A stretch of 64,000 bases of DNA from Bosea sp. PAMC 26642 (GCF_001562255.1 NZ_CP014301.1:2542001-2606000); one strand, 5' to 3'. Counted from the stretch's first letter, positions 28,758 through 37,864 are shown. The notes: generated by a model not told the origin, from the sequence alone. A program made the numbers and translations.

Positions 28758-29474
28758 TCATCCGTTATGGCGGTACCGGACGGCATCGCCGTCATATTCG
28801 TCCGCCACGGCCACGCGCCGCAGATAGTCCGCCTTGCTGGTCTGCATGTGATCGACACAGAGCTGCGCGAACGCCCAGGCGTCGCGACCGCGCAGAAGTT
28901 CGATCATCAGCTCGTGCTGGCTGATCGACAGGCGCAGGCCGTCGGCGTTCGCCAGGTTCTTGGCGCGCATGGTCAGCGTCAGGTCCATATAGTCCTGCAG
29001 CGTCCTGACCAGATAGGGATTGCCGCAAGCCTCGAAGAGCGCGATGTGGAAGGCGTCGTTGGCGTCATGAACGCCGCGAAGATCGCCCTCCTCGGCGCGC
29101 TTTCGATAGATGTCCTGAAGCCGCCGCAGTTCGTCCAGCAGGCTCCGGGATGCCGGCAGCTCGACCATCAAAGCGGCCTGCCGCGTCAGCATCTCCCGCA
29201 CGTCGTAGATCTGCCGGACCTCGGCCTGCGAATAGGAGCGGACGGTCGCGCCGATGTTCTTCTCGCGCCGGACGATCCCGCGCCGTTCCATCTCGACCAG
29301 CGACTGCCGCACGAAATGCCGGGACGCTTCGTAGCGCGCCATCAGCATGTCCTCGGTCAGTCGCAGGCCGGGTTCAAGCCGCCCGAAGATGATGTCCTCC
29401 TCGAGACACGCGATCACCTTGTCGACATCGTCGCGGCGCAGCGTCGCGACACCCTGGACGTCCATCTCCGACAT
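28758..29474 (-). CDS. GntR-family regulator, FCD subfamily
   Basis: A 238-residue regulator with a winged HTH (about 15-80: GLRLTEDMLMARYEASRHFVRQSLVEMERRG) and a helical FCD effector domain (DANDAFHIALFEACG and SISQHELMIELL supply likely metal ligands). Its start codon overlaps the stop of the Gfo/Idh gene by one base (TGATG), so it is co-expressed with the sugar transporter operon. It is the obvious candidate to bind the mirror-image boxes at 34789-34873. Confidence 0.93.
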   Translation of the reverse strand: MSEMDVQGVATLRRDDVDKVIACLEEDIIFGRLEPGLRLTEDMLMARYEASRHFVRQSLVEMERRGIVRREKNIGATVRSYSQAEVRQIYDVREMLTRQAALMVELPASRSLLDELRRLQDIYRKRAEEGDLRGVHDANDAFHIALFEACGNPYLVRTLQDYMDLTLTMRAKNLANADGLRLSISQHELMIELLRGRDAWAFAQLCVDHMQTSKADYLRRVAVADEYDGDAVRYRHNG

Positions 29475-30481
29475 CAGCGGGCCTCCAGGCGCCCGGCGAG
29501 GCGATAGCAGTCCTCGACCAGGCGCAGTGTTTGAAGATTGTCCTCTGGCGCGGTCTCGAATGGCTGCCCGTCATCGAGCCGATCGACGAAATGGGCGATC
29601 GTCGCGTCATATGAGCCCTGGTAGGTCGCGTCCGGATCGAAACTCTGCGTCGTTGCATCAGCTCCCGCAAGCGAGAGAGCGCCGCCATCCAGCCTGATCG
29701 AACCCTTGGGTCCGAGAATCTCGAGCCTGTCGGCGGCGACGGCAGGGTGGCCATGGGCGGCGAAGGTCGCAAATATCTGGATGCCGAGCCCGTTGCGACC
29801 TTGCATTTGGATGATCGCGGTGTCCTCACCGACGAGAGCGGTGCAGATGCGGTTCATCGTGCAGGCCACGACTTCTAGCGGCCCCAGCAGCATGCGCAGC
29901 GTGTCGATCTGATGGATCAGGACTTCCGAGACCAGCATCCGCACCTCGCCGCGCATGAAAGGCTGGCGCTCCAGAGCCGGATAGCGGCCATCGAGATCGG
30001 GCAAGGTGCCGCTGGTGACGAAAGACAGCCGTGCGGCGAAGGGCGCACCGATCCTGCCGGCTGCGAGCCAGCCGGCGATCTCGCGATACCAGGCACGGAA
30101 GCGCCAGTTCTCATGGACCATCAGCCGGATCCGGCCGTCAATCTCCGTGACCAGGTCGCGTGCCTTGTCATACGTCGGCGCCAGCGGCTTCTGGCACAGG
30201 CAGGCCACACCATGGGCGGCGGCGAGACGCACGAGATCGGCATGGACCGCGCGGGGCGCCGCGATATCGACAGCGTCGAGCCGCTCGGCCGAAAGCATCG
30301 CGGCGGCGTCGGCATAGGTCTTGGGGATGGCGAAAGCTTCGGCGCGGGCCTCGCGGGCCGGCGCCGAGGGGTCGGCGATCGCCACGACTTCGGCGCGGCC
30401 GGCTAGCGTCTGCCAGGCGCGCAGATGATGCTGCGTCACCCAGCCGGCTCCAACGAGCCCGATGCGCAAAGGGGCGGTCAA
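29474..30481 (-). CDS. Gfo/Idh/MocA-family oxidoreductase
   Basis: A 335-residue NAD(P)-dependent dehydrogenase acting on a sugar or cyclitol. The Rossmann motif is GLVGAGWV at 8-15. The usual C-E-K-P box is CQKP (96-99) with the cofactor-side lysine K98 kept. The catalytic H-x-x-D pair is H190/D193 (LIHQID). The start is a TTG at 30481 that overlaps the preceding stop as TTGA, so translation is coupled to the ATPase gene. Position within a sugar importer operon, opposite a lactonase and dehydratase, suggests it makes the lactone for that route. Confidence 0.9.
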   Translation of the reverse strand: MTAPLRIGLVGAGWVTQHHLRAWQTLAGRAEVVAIADPSAPAREARAEAFAIPKTYADAAAMLSAERLDAVDIAAPRAVHADLVRLAAAHGVACLCQKPLAPTYDKARDLVTEIDGRIRLMVHENWRFRAWYREIAGWLAAGRIGAPFAARLSFVTSGTLPDLDGRYPALERQPFMRGEVRMLVSEVLIHQIDTLRMLLGPLEVVACTMNRICTALVGEDTAIIQMQGRNGLGIQIFATFAAHGHPAVAADRLEILGPKGSIRLDGGALSLAGADATTQSFDPDATYQGSYDATIAHFVDRLDDGQPFETAPEDNLQTLRLVEDCYRLAGRLEAR

Positions 30482-31632
30482 TGGACGCCCTGGTTCTGGC
30501 GGCGGCGGGCATCGTCGACGATCGCGGTCTGCATCGGCGCGATCGCCTTGCCGGTCGCGGCGTCGAAGAGATAGCTCGCCTCTCGCTTGAAGTAGAGATC
30601 GACGACGTCGCCGATATCGGCGCGGGTGTCGCGCGGCAGGCGGGCGGTGCATTCGAAGCCGCCCTCGACTTCGAGCGCGAGCAGCGTCTCGGCCCCGAGC
30701 GGCTCGACCGCGAAGACCTTGCCGCGAATGCGGCCGTGGTCGGGGCCGGTGGCCTCGGCCTGCAGATGCAAATCCTCCGCCCGGACGCCGAAGACGACAT
30801 CCTGGCCGGCGAGCGGTGCGAGGGCCGCCGGCGACCAGCGCGCCAGCGGGGCCTGCACGGCCTGGCTGTCGATGCGTGCATCGGAGCCCGCGCGAAGGGT
30901 CAGCAGGTTCATCGGCGGCGAGCCGAGGAAGCGTGCCACGAAGGTGTCGGCCGGCTGCCAATAGACATCGAGCGGCGCGCCGATCTGGGCGACCTTGCCG
31001 CCGTTCATCACGCAGATCCGCGTGCCCATCGTCATCGCCTCGACCTGGTCATGCGTGACGTAGATCATCGTCGCGCCGAGGCGGTGATGCTGCCGGATCA
31101 GCTCGTTGCGGGTGTTGACGCGCAAGGCCGCATCGAGATTGGACAAGGGCTCGTCGAACAGGAAGACGATCGGCTCGCGCACCATGGCCCGGCCGAGCGC
31201 CACGCGCTGGCGCTGCCCGCCCGAGAGCGCATTGGGCTTGCGCTCCAGCAGGGTGTCCAGGCCCAGCATGCCGGCCGTTTCCTTGACTCGCTTGTCGATC
31301 TCGGCCCGGTCGATGTTGCGGCGGCGCAGCCCGAAGGAGAGGTTCTCGGCAACGGTCATGTGCGGATAAAGCGCGTAGGACTGGAACACCATGGCGATGT
31401 CTCGGTCCTTGGCAGCGACCTCGTTGACGACGCGCCCGTCGATCGAGAGCGTGCCTGACGAGATCGTCTCCAGCCCCGCGATCATGCGCAAGGTTGTGGA
31501 TTTCCCGCAACCCGAAGGACCGAGCAGCACCATGAACTCGCCATGGCCGATGGTGACGTCGACATTGTCGACCGCCACGGGTCCACTCCCGCCATAGCGC
31601 TTGCAGATGTTGCTGAGCTGCACGACTGCCAT
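30478..31632 (-). CDS. Sugar ABC transporter ATP-binding protein (MalK/UgpC family)
   Basis: A 384-residue ATPase. Walker A is at 38-46 (GPSGCGKST), the Q-loop VFQSYALYPHM at 82-92, the signature LSGGQ at 136-140 and Walker B VFLFDE at 156-161, with the D-loop NLDAAL after it. The C-terminal TOBE/MOE regulatory domain is present (about 240-370, for example VFGVRAEDLHL). Such ATPases energise CUT1 importers for oligosaccharides, polyols or glycerol phosphate. It is 8 bp after the MalG-type permease. Confidence 0.96.
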   Translation of the reverse strand: MAVVQLSNICKRYGGSGPVAVDNVDVTIGHGEFMVLLGPSGCGKSTTLRMIAGLETISSGTLSIDGRVVNEVAAKDRDIAMVFQSYALYPHMTVAENLSFGLRRRNIDRAEIDKRVKETAGMLGLDTLLERKPNALSGGQRQRVALGRAMVREPIVFLFDEPLSNLDAALRVNTRNELIRQHHRLGATMIYVTHDQVEAMTMGTRICVMNGGKVAQIGAPLDVYWQPADTFVARFLGSPPMNLLTLRAGSDARIDSQAVQAPLARWSPAALAPLAGQDVVFGVRAEDLHLQAEATGPDHGRIRGKVFAVEPLGAETLLALEVEGGFECTARLPRDTRADIGDVVDLYFKREASYLFDAATGKAIAPMQTAIVDDARRRQNQGVH

Positions 31633-31640
31633 GATGACCT

Positions 31641-32480
31641 CTACTTGACCGCACCGGCGGTCATGCCGCGGATGAGCTTTTCCGAGAAGAATGCGTAGGC
31701 CAGGATCACCGGGATGACCGAGATCATCACGCCGGCCGCGATCATGCCGATGTCCTGGAAATGGTCGCCCATGAAGGCGCGGATGCCGATCGGCAAGGTG
31801 CGCTTGTCGGGATCGGTGATCAGCACGACCGCGAACAGGAACTCGTTCCAGAGCTGGATGAAGTTCAGGATCAGCGTCGTCGCGATCGCCGGCATGCCGA
31901 TCGGCAGGACGATGCGGCGGAAGATTTCGATGTCGCCGTAGCCGTCCATCTTGGCCGCGTCGAACAGATCCTGCGGAATGCGGGCGAAGAAGCCTTCCAG
32001 CAGATACACCGTCAGCGGCAGCTGCAGCGAGATGTAGACCAGCGTCAGCCCGATCAGGCTGTTGTAGAGGTTGTAGTCGACCAGGATCTGGTAGAGCGAG
32101 ATCAGGGTGATCTGCGGCGGGAAGATGATCGACGAGAACAGGATGCCGTAGATCAGGCGGTTGCCGCGAAAGCGGTAGCGCGCCAGCGCATGCGCGGCGG
32201 CGGCTCCCACCAGCGTCACCACCGCCACCGCGCTGATCACGACGATGGCGGAATTCCAGAAATAGGTCGCGAAGTCGGAATCGACCCAGGCGATCCGGAA
32301 CTGCTCCCAGTGGAAGACCCGGGGCCAGGCGTAATGGTCGGCCGATATCTCGCCGGTGGTGCGCACCGACATGGTGGCGAGCCACAGGAACGGACCCAGC
32401 GTGTAGACCGTATAGGCGACGATCACGAGGGTGAGCGCCCCGCGCCCGAACAGGCGCGGCATCATCGGGGAGACGCGCAC
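31641..32480 (-). CDS. Sugar ABC transporter permease (MalG family)
   Basis: Inner-membrane subunit of about 279 residues with six helices. The EAA loop is visible in DAAKMDGYGDIEIFRRIVLPIGMPA. A GTG at 32480 has GGAG 8 bp upstream and is preferred. The ATG at 32465 lacks a ribosome site and a TTG at 32486 overlapping the previous stop is too close to GGAG. This differs from a default ATG call by five residues only. Confidence 0.93.
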   Translation of the reverse strand: MRVSPMMPRLFGRGALTLVIVAYTVYTLGPFLWLATMSVRTTGEISADHYAWPRVFHWEQFRIAWVDSDFATYFWNSAIVVISAVAVVTLVGAAAAHALARYRFRGNRLIYGILFSSIIFPPQITLISLYQILVDYNLYNSLIGLTLVYISLQLPLTVYLLEGFFARIPQDLFDAAKMDGYGDIEIFRRIVLPIGMPAIATTLILNFIQLWNEFLFAVVLITDPDKRTLPIGIRAFMGDHFQDIGMIAAGVMISVIPVILAYAFFSEKLIRGMTAGAVK

Positions 32481-32482
32481 GG

Positions 32483-33442
32483 TCAATACTCCAGACGGTC
32501 TTTGGATCGGAAGACCCGGTTGAGCAGGATCACCGCCGCGCAGACGACGCCGAACCAGACGGTCGCGATCGCGGACGGGTAGCCGAGATCGAAGGTGTTC
32601 CAGTTGAAGGCGCGCTTGTAGACATAGGTCGAGACGGTTTCGGTCGCCCAGAGCGGGCCGCCGCCGGTCATGATCCAGACGAGGTCGAAGACCTTCATCT
32701 TGCCTATGAAGGCGAGCACGTAGAGGTTCAGCAGCGTGGGTTTGAGCATCGGCACGATGATGTGCCTGAGCTTGGCGGCCCAGCCGCAATTGTCGAGTTC
32801 GCTCGCCTCCAGCACCTCGGACGGCAGCGAGTGGATCGCCGCCAGACAGACCACCATATTGAACCCGGCCCATTTCCAGGCATGGGTGACGATGACGGCG
32901 GCGAGCGCGAAGTTCGGGTCGCCGAGCCAGGATTTCGTCAGGCTGTCGAGCCCGACAGCGCGAAGGCCGACGTTCACCACGCCCCAGTCGTAATTGTAGA
33001 TCCACATCCACAGGATCGCGACGACGACATAGGAGAGCAGCACCGGCGTGAACCAGGCGATGCGCAGGAAGCGGGCGCCGGGAACGCCGGCATAGAGCGC
33101 CAGCGCCAGAAGCAGGCCGGTCGCGACGTCGAGCACCGGCGCGACGAAGGCCCAGACGAAGGTGTTGCGGACCGCGACCCAGAAGGTCTCGTCCTGCAGC
33201 AGGGCGTTGTAGTTGGCGAGCCCGACGGGAATCCGCTCCAGCCCCTCGATCGTGAAGAAGCTGTCATAGATCGTCCGGAAGGCGGGATAGGCCGTCAGCC
33301 CGAAATAGACGAGCAGAGCGGGCGCGACGAAGACGACCAGGACGGGCCAGCTTGTGCGCCTGGGGTCGGAGGCTCGCGCTCCCGACGGCGCGCCTGGGGC
33401 GCGCGCCGTCGCTGGAGCCTCGATGGTGGCCACGTCGGTCAT
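32483..33442 (-). CDS. Sugar ABC transporter permease (MalF family)
   Basis: Inner-membrane subunit, 319 residues. A 30-residue cytoplasmic N-terminus rich in Ala/Pro/Arg precedes six helices. The EAA loop is EASELDNCGWAAKLRHIIVPMLKP. Compact, without the large periplasmic loop of true MalF, as usual in CUT1 permeases of alphaproteobacteria. It starts 7 bp after the receptor gene ends. Confidence 0.95.
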   Translation of the reverse strand: MTDVATIEAPATARAPGAPSGARASDPRRTSWPVLVVFVAPALLVYFGLTAYPAFRTIYDSFFTIEGLERIPVGLANYNALLQDETFWVAVRNTFVWAFVAPVLDVATGLLLALALYAGVPGARFLRIAWFTPVLLSYVVVAILWMWIYNYDWGVVNVGLRAVGLDSLTKSWLGDPNFALAAVIVTHAWKWAGFNMVVCLAAIHSLPSEVLEASELDNCGWAAKLRHIIVPMLKPTLLNLYVLAFIGKMKVFDLVWIMTGGGPLWATETVSTYVYKRAFNWNTFDLGYPSAIATVWFGVVCAAVILLNRVFRSKDRLEY

Positions 33443-33449
33443 GTCCGAG

Positions 33450-34730
33450 TCAGCCCTTCAGGCAGGCCGCGTCCATCTTCTCGGCGGCGTCCTTGACGCT
33501 GATCAGCCCGGCCGGGAACGCGTTGTTCATCACCTGGGTGAAGGTCTCCGCGCATTTGGCCCGGTAGTGGAACAGCGGCGTGCCGAAGAAGTAGTCGACG
33601 CCTTCGTTGCGCGCGTTCAGCTCCTTGAAATAGGCCTCGCGCGGCGACTTGATCTTGGCCGGATCGGATTTGAGACCGGTCTGCAGCGAGACCTGCTCCA
33701 TCCATTTCGTGCCGTTCTCGACCGTTGCCATCGACTTGAGCAGCGCGCCGGCGCAGTCCTTGTTCTTGCTCTTGGAATAGAGGACGTAGCTGCCGGCGAC
33801 CGCGAGCGTCTTGCAGGTCGGGCAGGCCCCCTTGTCCATCGCCGGGAACTGCATGATGCCGAGCGGGAAATCCGTTGGCATACCCCCGCTCTCGGCCGGG
33901 GCAAAGGCACGGCCGGTGAACCAGCTCGGATCGGGGAAGGTCAGCGCGCCGGGCTTCTGGTAGAAATAATAATGCGACTCGCCGAGCTTCAGCGTCGCGA
34001 AGCTCTTGGGATAGGCGCCGGCGTCGACGAGCTCTTTCATCCACCCCATGACCTCGGCGATGCGCGGATCCTTGTAGGAGAGCTCGCCGGCCATGAGCTT
34101 GCCGTAGTCGTCCTTGCCGAGCTTGCGCAGCAGGGACTCGTAGGTCAGCAGCGCGCCGGGAAACGGACGGTCGCCGACGCCTTGCGAGACCGGGGTGATG
34201 CCGGCCGCTGCGCCCTTCTTGACGAGGTCGAGAAAGCCCGCCTGTGTCAGCTGGGACGAGGCGGGCACCTCGACGCCGACCTTCTTGACCTGATCCTTGT
34301 TGTAGTAGAGCTCGACCGTATAGGCCTCGACCGGCAGGCCGTAGACTTTGCCTTTCGACGTCCAGGCCGGCTTGGCCCAGTCTTCCAGCCCCTTCAGGTC
34401 GATATGATCGTCGAGCGGCTCGAGGAAGCCGCCGGCCAGGAATTCCGGCTGGTCGGGCTCCATGTAGAAGATGTCGGGCGCCTGGCCGGTGCGGACGGCC
34501 GATTTCGCCTGGGTGTAGATGTCGGCTTTTGGAATGAAGCTGAGCTTCACCGAACAGGCCTTGTTGGCGGCCTCGAAGTCCTTAACCCGGGCCGAGACCC
34601 AGTCCTTCTTGGCCGGCTCGTCGGGCCAGTTCGACCACATCGTGATCTGCTTTGGCTCCTGCGCGCCGGCGGCGGTGCCGGCCAGCAGCGCGGCCCCCAA
34701 CATGATGGCAGACAGACTTCCCCTGGTCAT
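33450..34730 (-). CDS. Sugar ABC transporter substrate-binding protein (family 1)
   Basis: A 426-residue periplasmic receptor with a signal peptide (1-23, ending AGAQE) and the extracellular-family-1 fold. ITMWSNWPDEPAKKDWV opens the mature domain, TGQAPDIFYMEPDQPEFLAGG is a hinge block, and GIMQFPAMDKG and GSYVLYSKSKNKD lie in the second lobe. Several Cys residues in the mature part (C58, the CPTC pair and the C-terminal ones) could form disulfides. It is the first and probably most expressed gene of the importer operon. Confidence 0.95.
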   Translation of the reverse strand: MTRGSLSAIMLGAALLAGTAAGAQEPKQITMWSNWPDEPAKKDWVSARVKDFEAANKACSVKLSFIPKADIYTQAKSAVRTGQAPDIFYMEPDQPEFLAGGFLEPLDDHIDLKGLEDWAKPAWTSKGKVYGLPVEAYTVELYYNKDQVKKVGVEVPASSQLTQAGFLDLVKKGAAAGITPVSQGVGDRPFPGALLTYESLLRKLGKDDYGKLMAGELSYKDPRIAEVMGWMKELVDAGAYPKSFATLKLGESHYYFYQKPGALTFPDPSWFTGRAFAPAESGGMPTDFPLGIMQFPAMDKGACPTCKTLAVAGSYVLYSKSKNKDCAGALLKSMATVENGTKWMEQVSLQTGLKSDPAKIKSPREAYFKELNARNEGVDYFFGTPLFHYRAKCAETFTQVMNNAFPAGLISVKDAAEKMDAACLKG

Positions 34731-34788
34731 CGCGATCCTCCTCCGGTTTCATTTTTTGATTGCGCGGAATGAAACAGCGGAAGCATCA

Positions 34789-34805
34789 ATTGTCAATAAC
34801 TATGG
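34789..34805 (-). promoter_or_regulatory. Promoter-operator box of the sugar transporter operon
   Basis: On the minus strand this reads CCATAGTTATTGACAAT. It contains a TTGACA -35-like hexamer and an ATTGACAAT near-palindrome. It lies about 60 bp before the receptor start and is almost the exact mirror of the box at 34856-34873, 50 bp away. Confidence 0.7.
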
Positions 34806-34855
34806 TAGCAGAATCCAGAAATCGGCGCTTGGATCGCTCATGTGATGGCAAGTCT

Positions 34856-34873
34856 CCATAGGTTATTGACAAT
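34856..34873 (+). promoter_or_regulatory. Promoter-operator box of the dehydratase operon
   Basis: CCATAGGTTATTGACAAT on the plus strand, about 64 bp before the dehydratase ATG. It differs from its partner at 34789-34805 by a single inserted G. The matching orientation relative to each gene and the embedded TTGACA suggest one regulator controls both directions. Confidence 0.7.
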
Positions 34874-34936
34874 CTGGCAGGCTATGGTCAAACGAGAAGA
34901 AAGGCTGGCGTGGATCGGCCGCGGAGGAGACGGGAC

Positions 34937-36646
34937 ATGGCCAAGGGGTTGCGCAAGGGGCTGACCAGCTATGGCGATGCCGGGTTTTCCCTGTTCCTGC
35001 GCAAGGCCTTCATCAAGGCGATGGGCTATTCCGACGATGCGTTGAACCGGCCGATCGTCGGCATCACCAACACCTACAGCGACTACAATCCCTGCCACGG
35101 CAACGCCCCGCAGCTGATCGAGGCGGCCAAGCGCGGCGTCATGCTGGCCGGCGCCATGCCGATGGTGTTCCCGACGATCTCGATCCATGAGAGCTTCGCC
35201 CACCCGACCTCGATGTATCTGCGCAACCTGATGGCGATGGACACCGAGGAGATGATCCGGGCTCAGCCGATGGATGCGGTCATCATCATCGGCGGCTGCG
35301 ACAAGACCCTGCCGGCCCAGATCATGGCGGCCGCCAGCGTCGATATGCCGACAGTCGTCATTCCGGTCGGCCCGATGGTCGTCGGTCATCACAAGGGCGA
35401 AGTGCTGGGCGCCTGCACCGACTGCCGGCGACTGTGGAGCGCGCATCGCGCCGGCGAGATCGACGAGGCCGAGATCGAGATCGTCAACGGGCGGCTGGCG
35501 CCGTCGGTCGGCACCTGCATGGTGATGGGCACGGCCTCGACGATGGCCTGCATCACCGAGACGATGGGGCTGTCGCTGCCGATGAGCGCGACCATCCCCG
35601 CGCCTCATGCCGAACGCTTCCGGTTGGCCGAAGCGAGCGGCAAGCGCGCTGCCGAAATCGCCGTATCAGGCGGTCCGCGTCCGAGCGAACTGATGACGCC
35701 TGCCGCCTTCCGCAACGCGCAGGTCGTGCTGCAGGCGATCGGCGGCTCGACCAACGGGCTGATCCACCTGACCGCGATGGCGAACCGCGTCTCCGTCGAG
35801 ATCGATCTGGAGGCCTTCGACGAAACCGGCCGCGCCGTGCCGGTGCTGATCGACCTCAAGCCCTCGGGCGACCACTACATGGAGCATTTCCACCATGCTG
35901 GCGGAATGCCCAGGCTGCTGCGCGAGCTCGGCGACCTGATCGACCTCGATGCGCCGACCGTGGCAGGCGGCACGCTACGCGATGTCGTCGCGGCTGCCGA
36001 AGACGTGCCGGGCCAGACCGTGATTCGCTCGCCCTTGTCGCCGATCAAGCCGACGGGCGCCATGGCAGTCCTGCGCGGCAACCTTGCCCCGCGCGGGGCG
36101 CTGATCAAGCATTCGGCCGCAACCCCGCGCCTGCTGACGCATGAGGGCCGCGCGATGGTCTTCGATTCCGTCACCGACATGGCCGCGCGTATCGACGATC
36201 CCGATCTCGATGTCGGCCCCGACGACATTCTTGTCCTGCGGAACGCCGGGCCCAAAGGGGCACCGGGGATGCCGGAAGCCGGCTACCTGCCGATCCCCAA
36301 GAAGCTCGGCCGCCAGGGCGTCAAGGATATGGTGCGGATCTCGGATGCGCGCATGAGCGGCACGGCTTTCGGCACCATCGTGCTGCACATCACGCCGGAA
36401 TCGGCCGTCGGCGGCCCGCTCGCTCTGGTCCAGACCGGCGACCGTATCAGGCTCGACGTGCCGGCAAGGCGGATAGACCTGCTCGTCGACGAGGCGGAAC
36501 TGGCACGCCGCAATGCCGCCCTCGTGGTCCCGGGCCGGCCCGACTGGGCCAGGCGCGGTTATGCCCGCCTGTTCCACGATACGATCACGCAAGCCGACCA
36601 GGGCTGCGATTTCGACTTCATGCTACCAGAAGACAAGCAACCCTGA
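34937..36646 (+). CDS. IlvD/Edd-family dehydratase (sugar-acid dehydratase type)
   Basis: A 569-residue iron-sulfur dehydratase. The cluster cysteines are C53 (NPCHG), C121 (GGCDK) and C194 (VGTCMVMGTAST). The motif GGSTNGLIHL and the C-terminal RISDARMSGTAFGT segment that carries the catalytic serine are intact. AGGAG lies 9 bp before the start. Branched-chain IlvD is a housekeeping gene with other neighbours; here the partner genes are a sugar importer and a lactonase. Conversion of an aldonic acid (such as arabinonate, xylonate, fuconate or galactonate) to a 2-keto-3-deoxy acid is therefore more likely. Confidence 0.92.
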   Translation: MAKGLRKGLTSYGDAGFSLFLRKAFIKAMGYSDDALNRPIVGITNTYSDYNPCHGNAPQLIEAAKRGVMLAGAMPMVFPTISIHESFAHPTSMYLRNLMAMDTEEMIRAQPMDAVIIIGGCDKTLPAQIMAAASVDMPTVVIPVGPMVVGHHKGEVLGACTDCRRLWSAHRAGEIDEAEIEIVNGRLAPSVGTCMVMGTASTMACITETMGLSLPMSATIPAPHAERFRLAEASGKRAAEIAVSGGPRPSELMTPAAFRNAQVVLQAIGGSTNGLIHLTAMANRVSVEIDLEAFDETGRAVPVLIDLKPSGDHYMEHFHHAGGMPRLLRELGDLIDLDAPTVAGGTLRDVVAAAEDVPGQTVIRSPLSPIKPTGAMAVLRGNLAPRGALIKHSAATPRLLTHEGRAMVFDSVTDMAARIDDPDLDVGPDDILVLRNAGPKGAPGMPEAGYLPIPKKLGRQGVKDMVRISDARMSGTAFGTIVLHITPESAVGGPLALVQTGDRIRLDVPARRIDLLVDEAELARRNAALVVPGRPDWARRGYARLFHDTITQADQGCDFDFMLPEDKQP

Positions 36647-36669
36647 TTCTTGTTGGAAGCGATGTCCCG

Positions 36670-37602
36670 ATGAGCTGGCAGCAGGCGGAACGTTATCCCG
36701 ACATCCGTATCGAGAGCCTCGATCCCTCCTTCGACCGCTATCGCCTGTTCAGCGCCGCCGTCGAACGCCTTGCGACCGGCTGCCGCTGGGGCGAAGGGCC
36801 GGTCTGGTTCGGCGATGCCCGCCATCTGCTCTGGAGCGACATTCCCAATAACCGCATCCTGAAATGGGACGAAGAGAGCGGCAACGTCTCGACCTTCCGC
36901 AAGCCGTCGAATTTCGCCAACGGCAATACGCGTGACCGGCAGGGCCGGCTCGTGACCTGCGAGCATGGCGGGCGTCGCGTCACCCGCACCGAACTCGACG
37001 GAGCGATCACCATTCTGGCGGATCGGCACGAGGGAAAGCGCCTGAATTCGCCCAATGACGTCGTGGTGAAATCGGACGGCTCGATCTGGTTCAGCGATCC
37101 TGTCTTCGGCATTGCCGGCGACTATGAAGGCGACCGCGCCGAGCCCGAATTGCTACAGAACGTCTATCGCATCGATGGCGCGACCGGTACGCTTTCTGTG
37201 GTTGCCGAAGATCTGCGCGGCCCGAACGGGCTCGCCTTTTCTCCCGACGAGAGCATCCTCTACATCGTCGAATCACGCGCGGTGCCGAACCGGCTGATCC
37301 TCGCCTTCGACGTCGAGGGCGACACGCTTGCCAACCGCCGCCCCTTCATCGACGCAGGCCCCGGCACGCCGGACGGGTTCCGGCTCGATGTCGACGGCAA
37401 TCTCTGGTGCGGCTGGGGGATGGGCCGCGAGGATCTGGACGGGGTCATGATCTTCACCCCGGCGGGCACGGCGATCGGGCGCATCCGCCTGCCGGAGCGC
37501 TGTGCGAACCTTTGCTTTGGCGGCGCGAAGCGCAACCGCCTGTTCATGGCGGCAAGCCAGTCGCTCTATGGACTCTACGTCAACACACGTGGCGCGACGT
37601 AG
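36670..37602 (+). CDS. SMP-30/gluconolactonase family lactonase (cytoplasmic)
   Basis: A 310-residue six-bladed propeller. Metal ligands by family comparison are E42 (WGEGPVW), N186 (GPNGLAF) and D235 (TPDGFRLD), with N129 (SPNDVVV) near the substrate. There is no signal peptide. It lies 23 bp after the dehydratase and would hydrolyse the sugar lactone to the acid that the dehydratase uses. A Tat-exported relative is encoded at 60657-61748; the two share long stretches such as IPNNRI, NFANGN-RDRQGRL and RLPERCANLCFGG. Confidence 0.93.
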   Translation: MSWQQAERYPDIRIESLDPSFDRYRLFSAAVERLATGCRWGEGPVWFGDARHLLWSDIPNNRILKWDEESGNVSTFRKPSNFANGNTRDRQGRLVTCEHGGRRVTRTELDGAITILADRHEGKRLNSPNDVVVKSDGSIWFSDPVFGIAGDYEGDRAEPELLQNVYRIDGATGTLSVVAEDLRGPNGLAFSPDESILYIVESRAVPNRLILAFDVEGDTLANRRPFIDAGPGTPDGFRLDVDGNLWCGWGMGREDLDGVMIFTPAGTAIGRIRLPERCANLCFGGAKRNRLFMAASQSLYGLYVNTRGAT

Positions 37603-37864
37603 CGCCAAACGAAGTCCCTCGCTTCCGATGGCTTCATCCACCGGCTACTCTGGCGGCAGCGAGATTCCGCCGCCGCCCGTTGCCAACTCGTGACGCCGAA
37701 CGAAGCCTGAGCCTGGCGCGTGAGATAGGCTCAGGATTTTGCAATGCACCGCAGCGATTATCGGCCTACACATCAGCCGGCTTCCGGTTCATGAGCCTTG
37801 CGTTCGGAACGGGCTTGGGATCAGCCGCCCTTCGCCATAACGCGCCGGTATCGGAGATGACGCC

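Noticed and set aside
27117..29507. 796-codon plus-strand frame
   Set aside because: Runs through the FAD oxidase and GntR genes on the opposite strand; no domain of its own.
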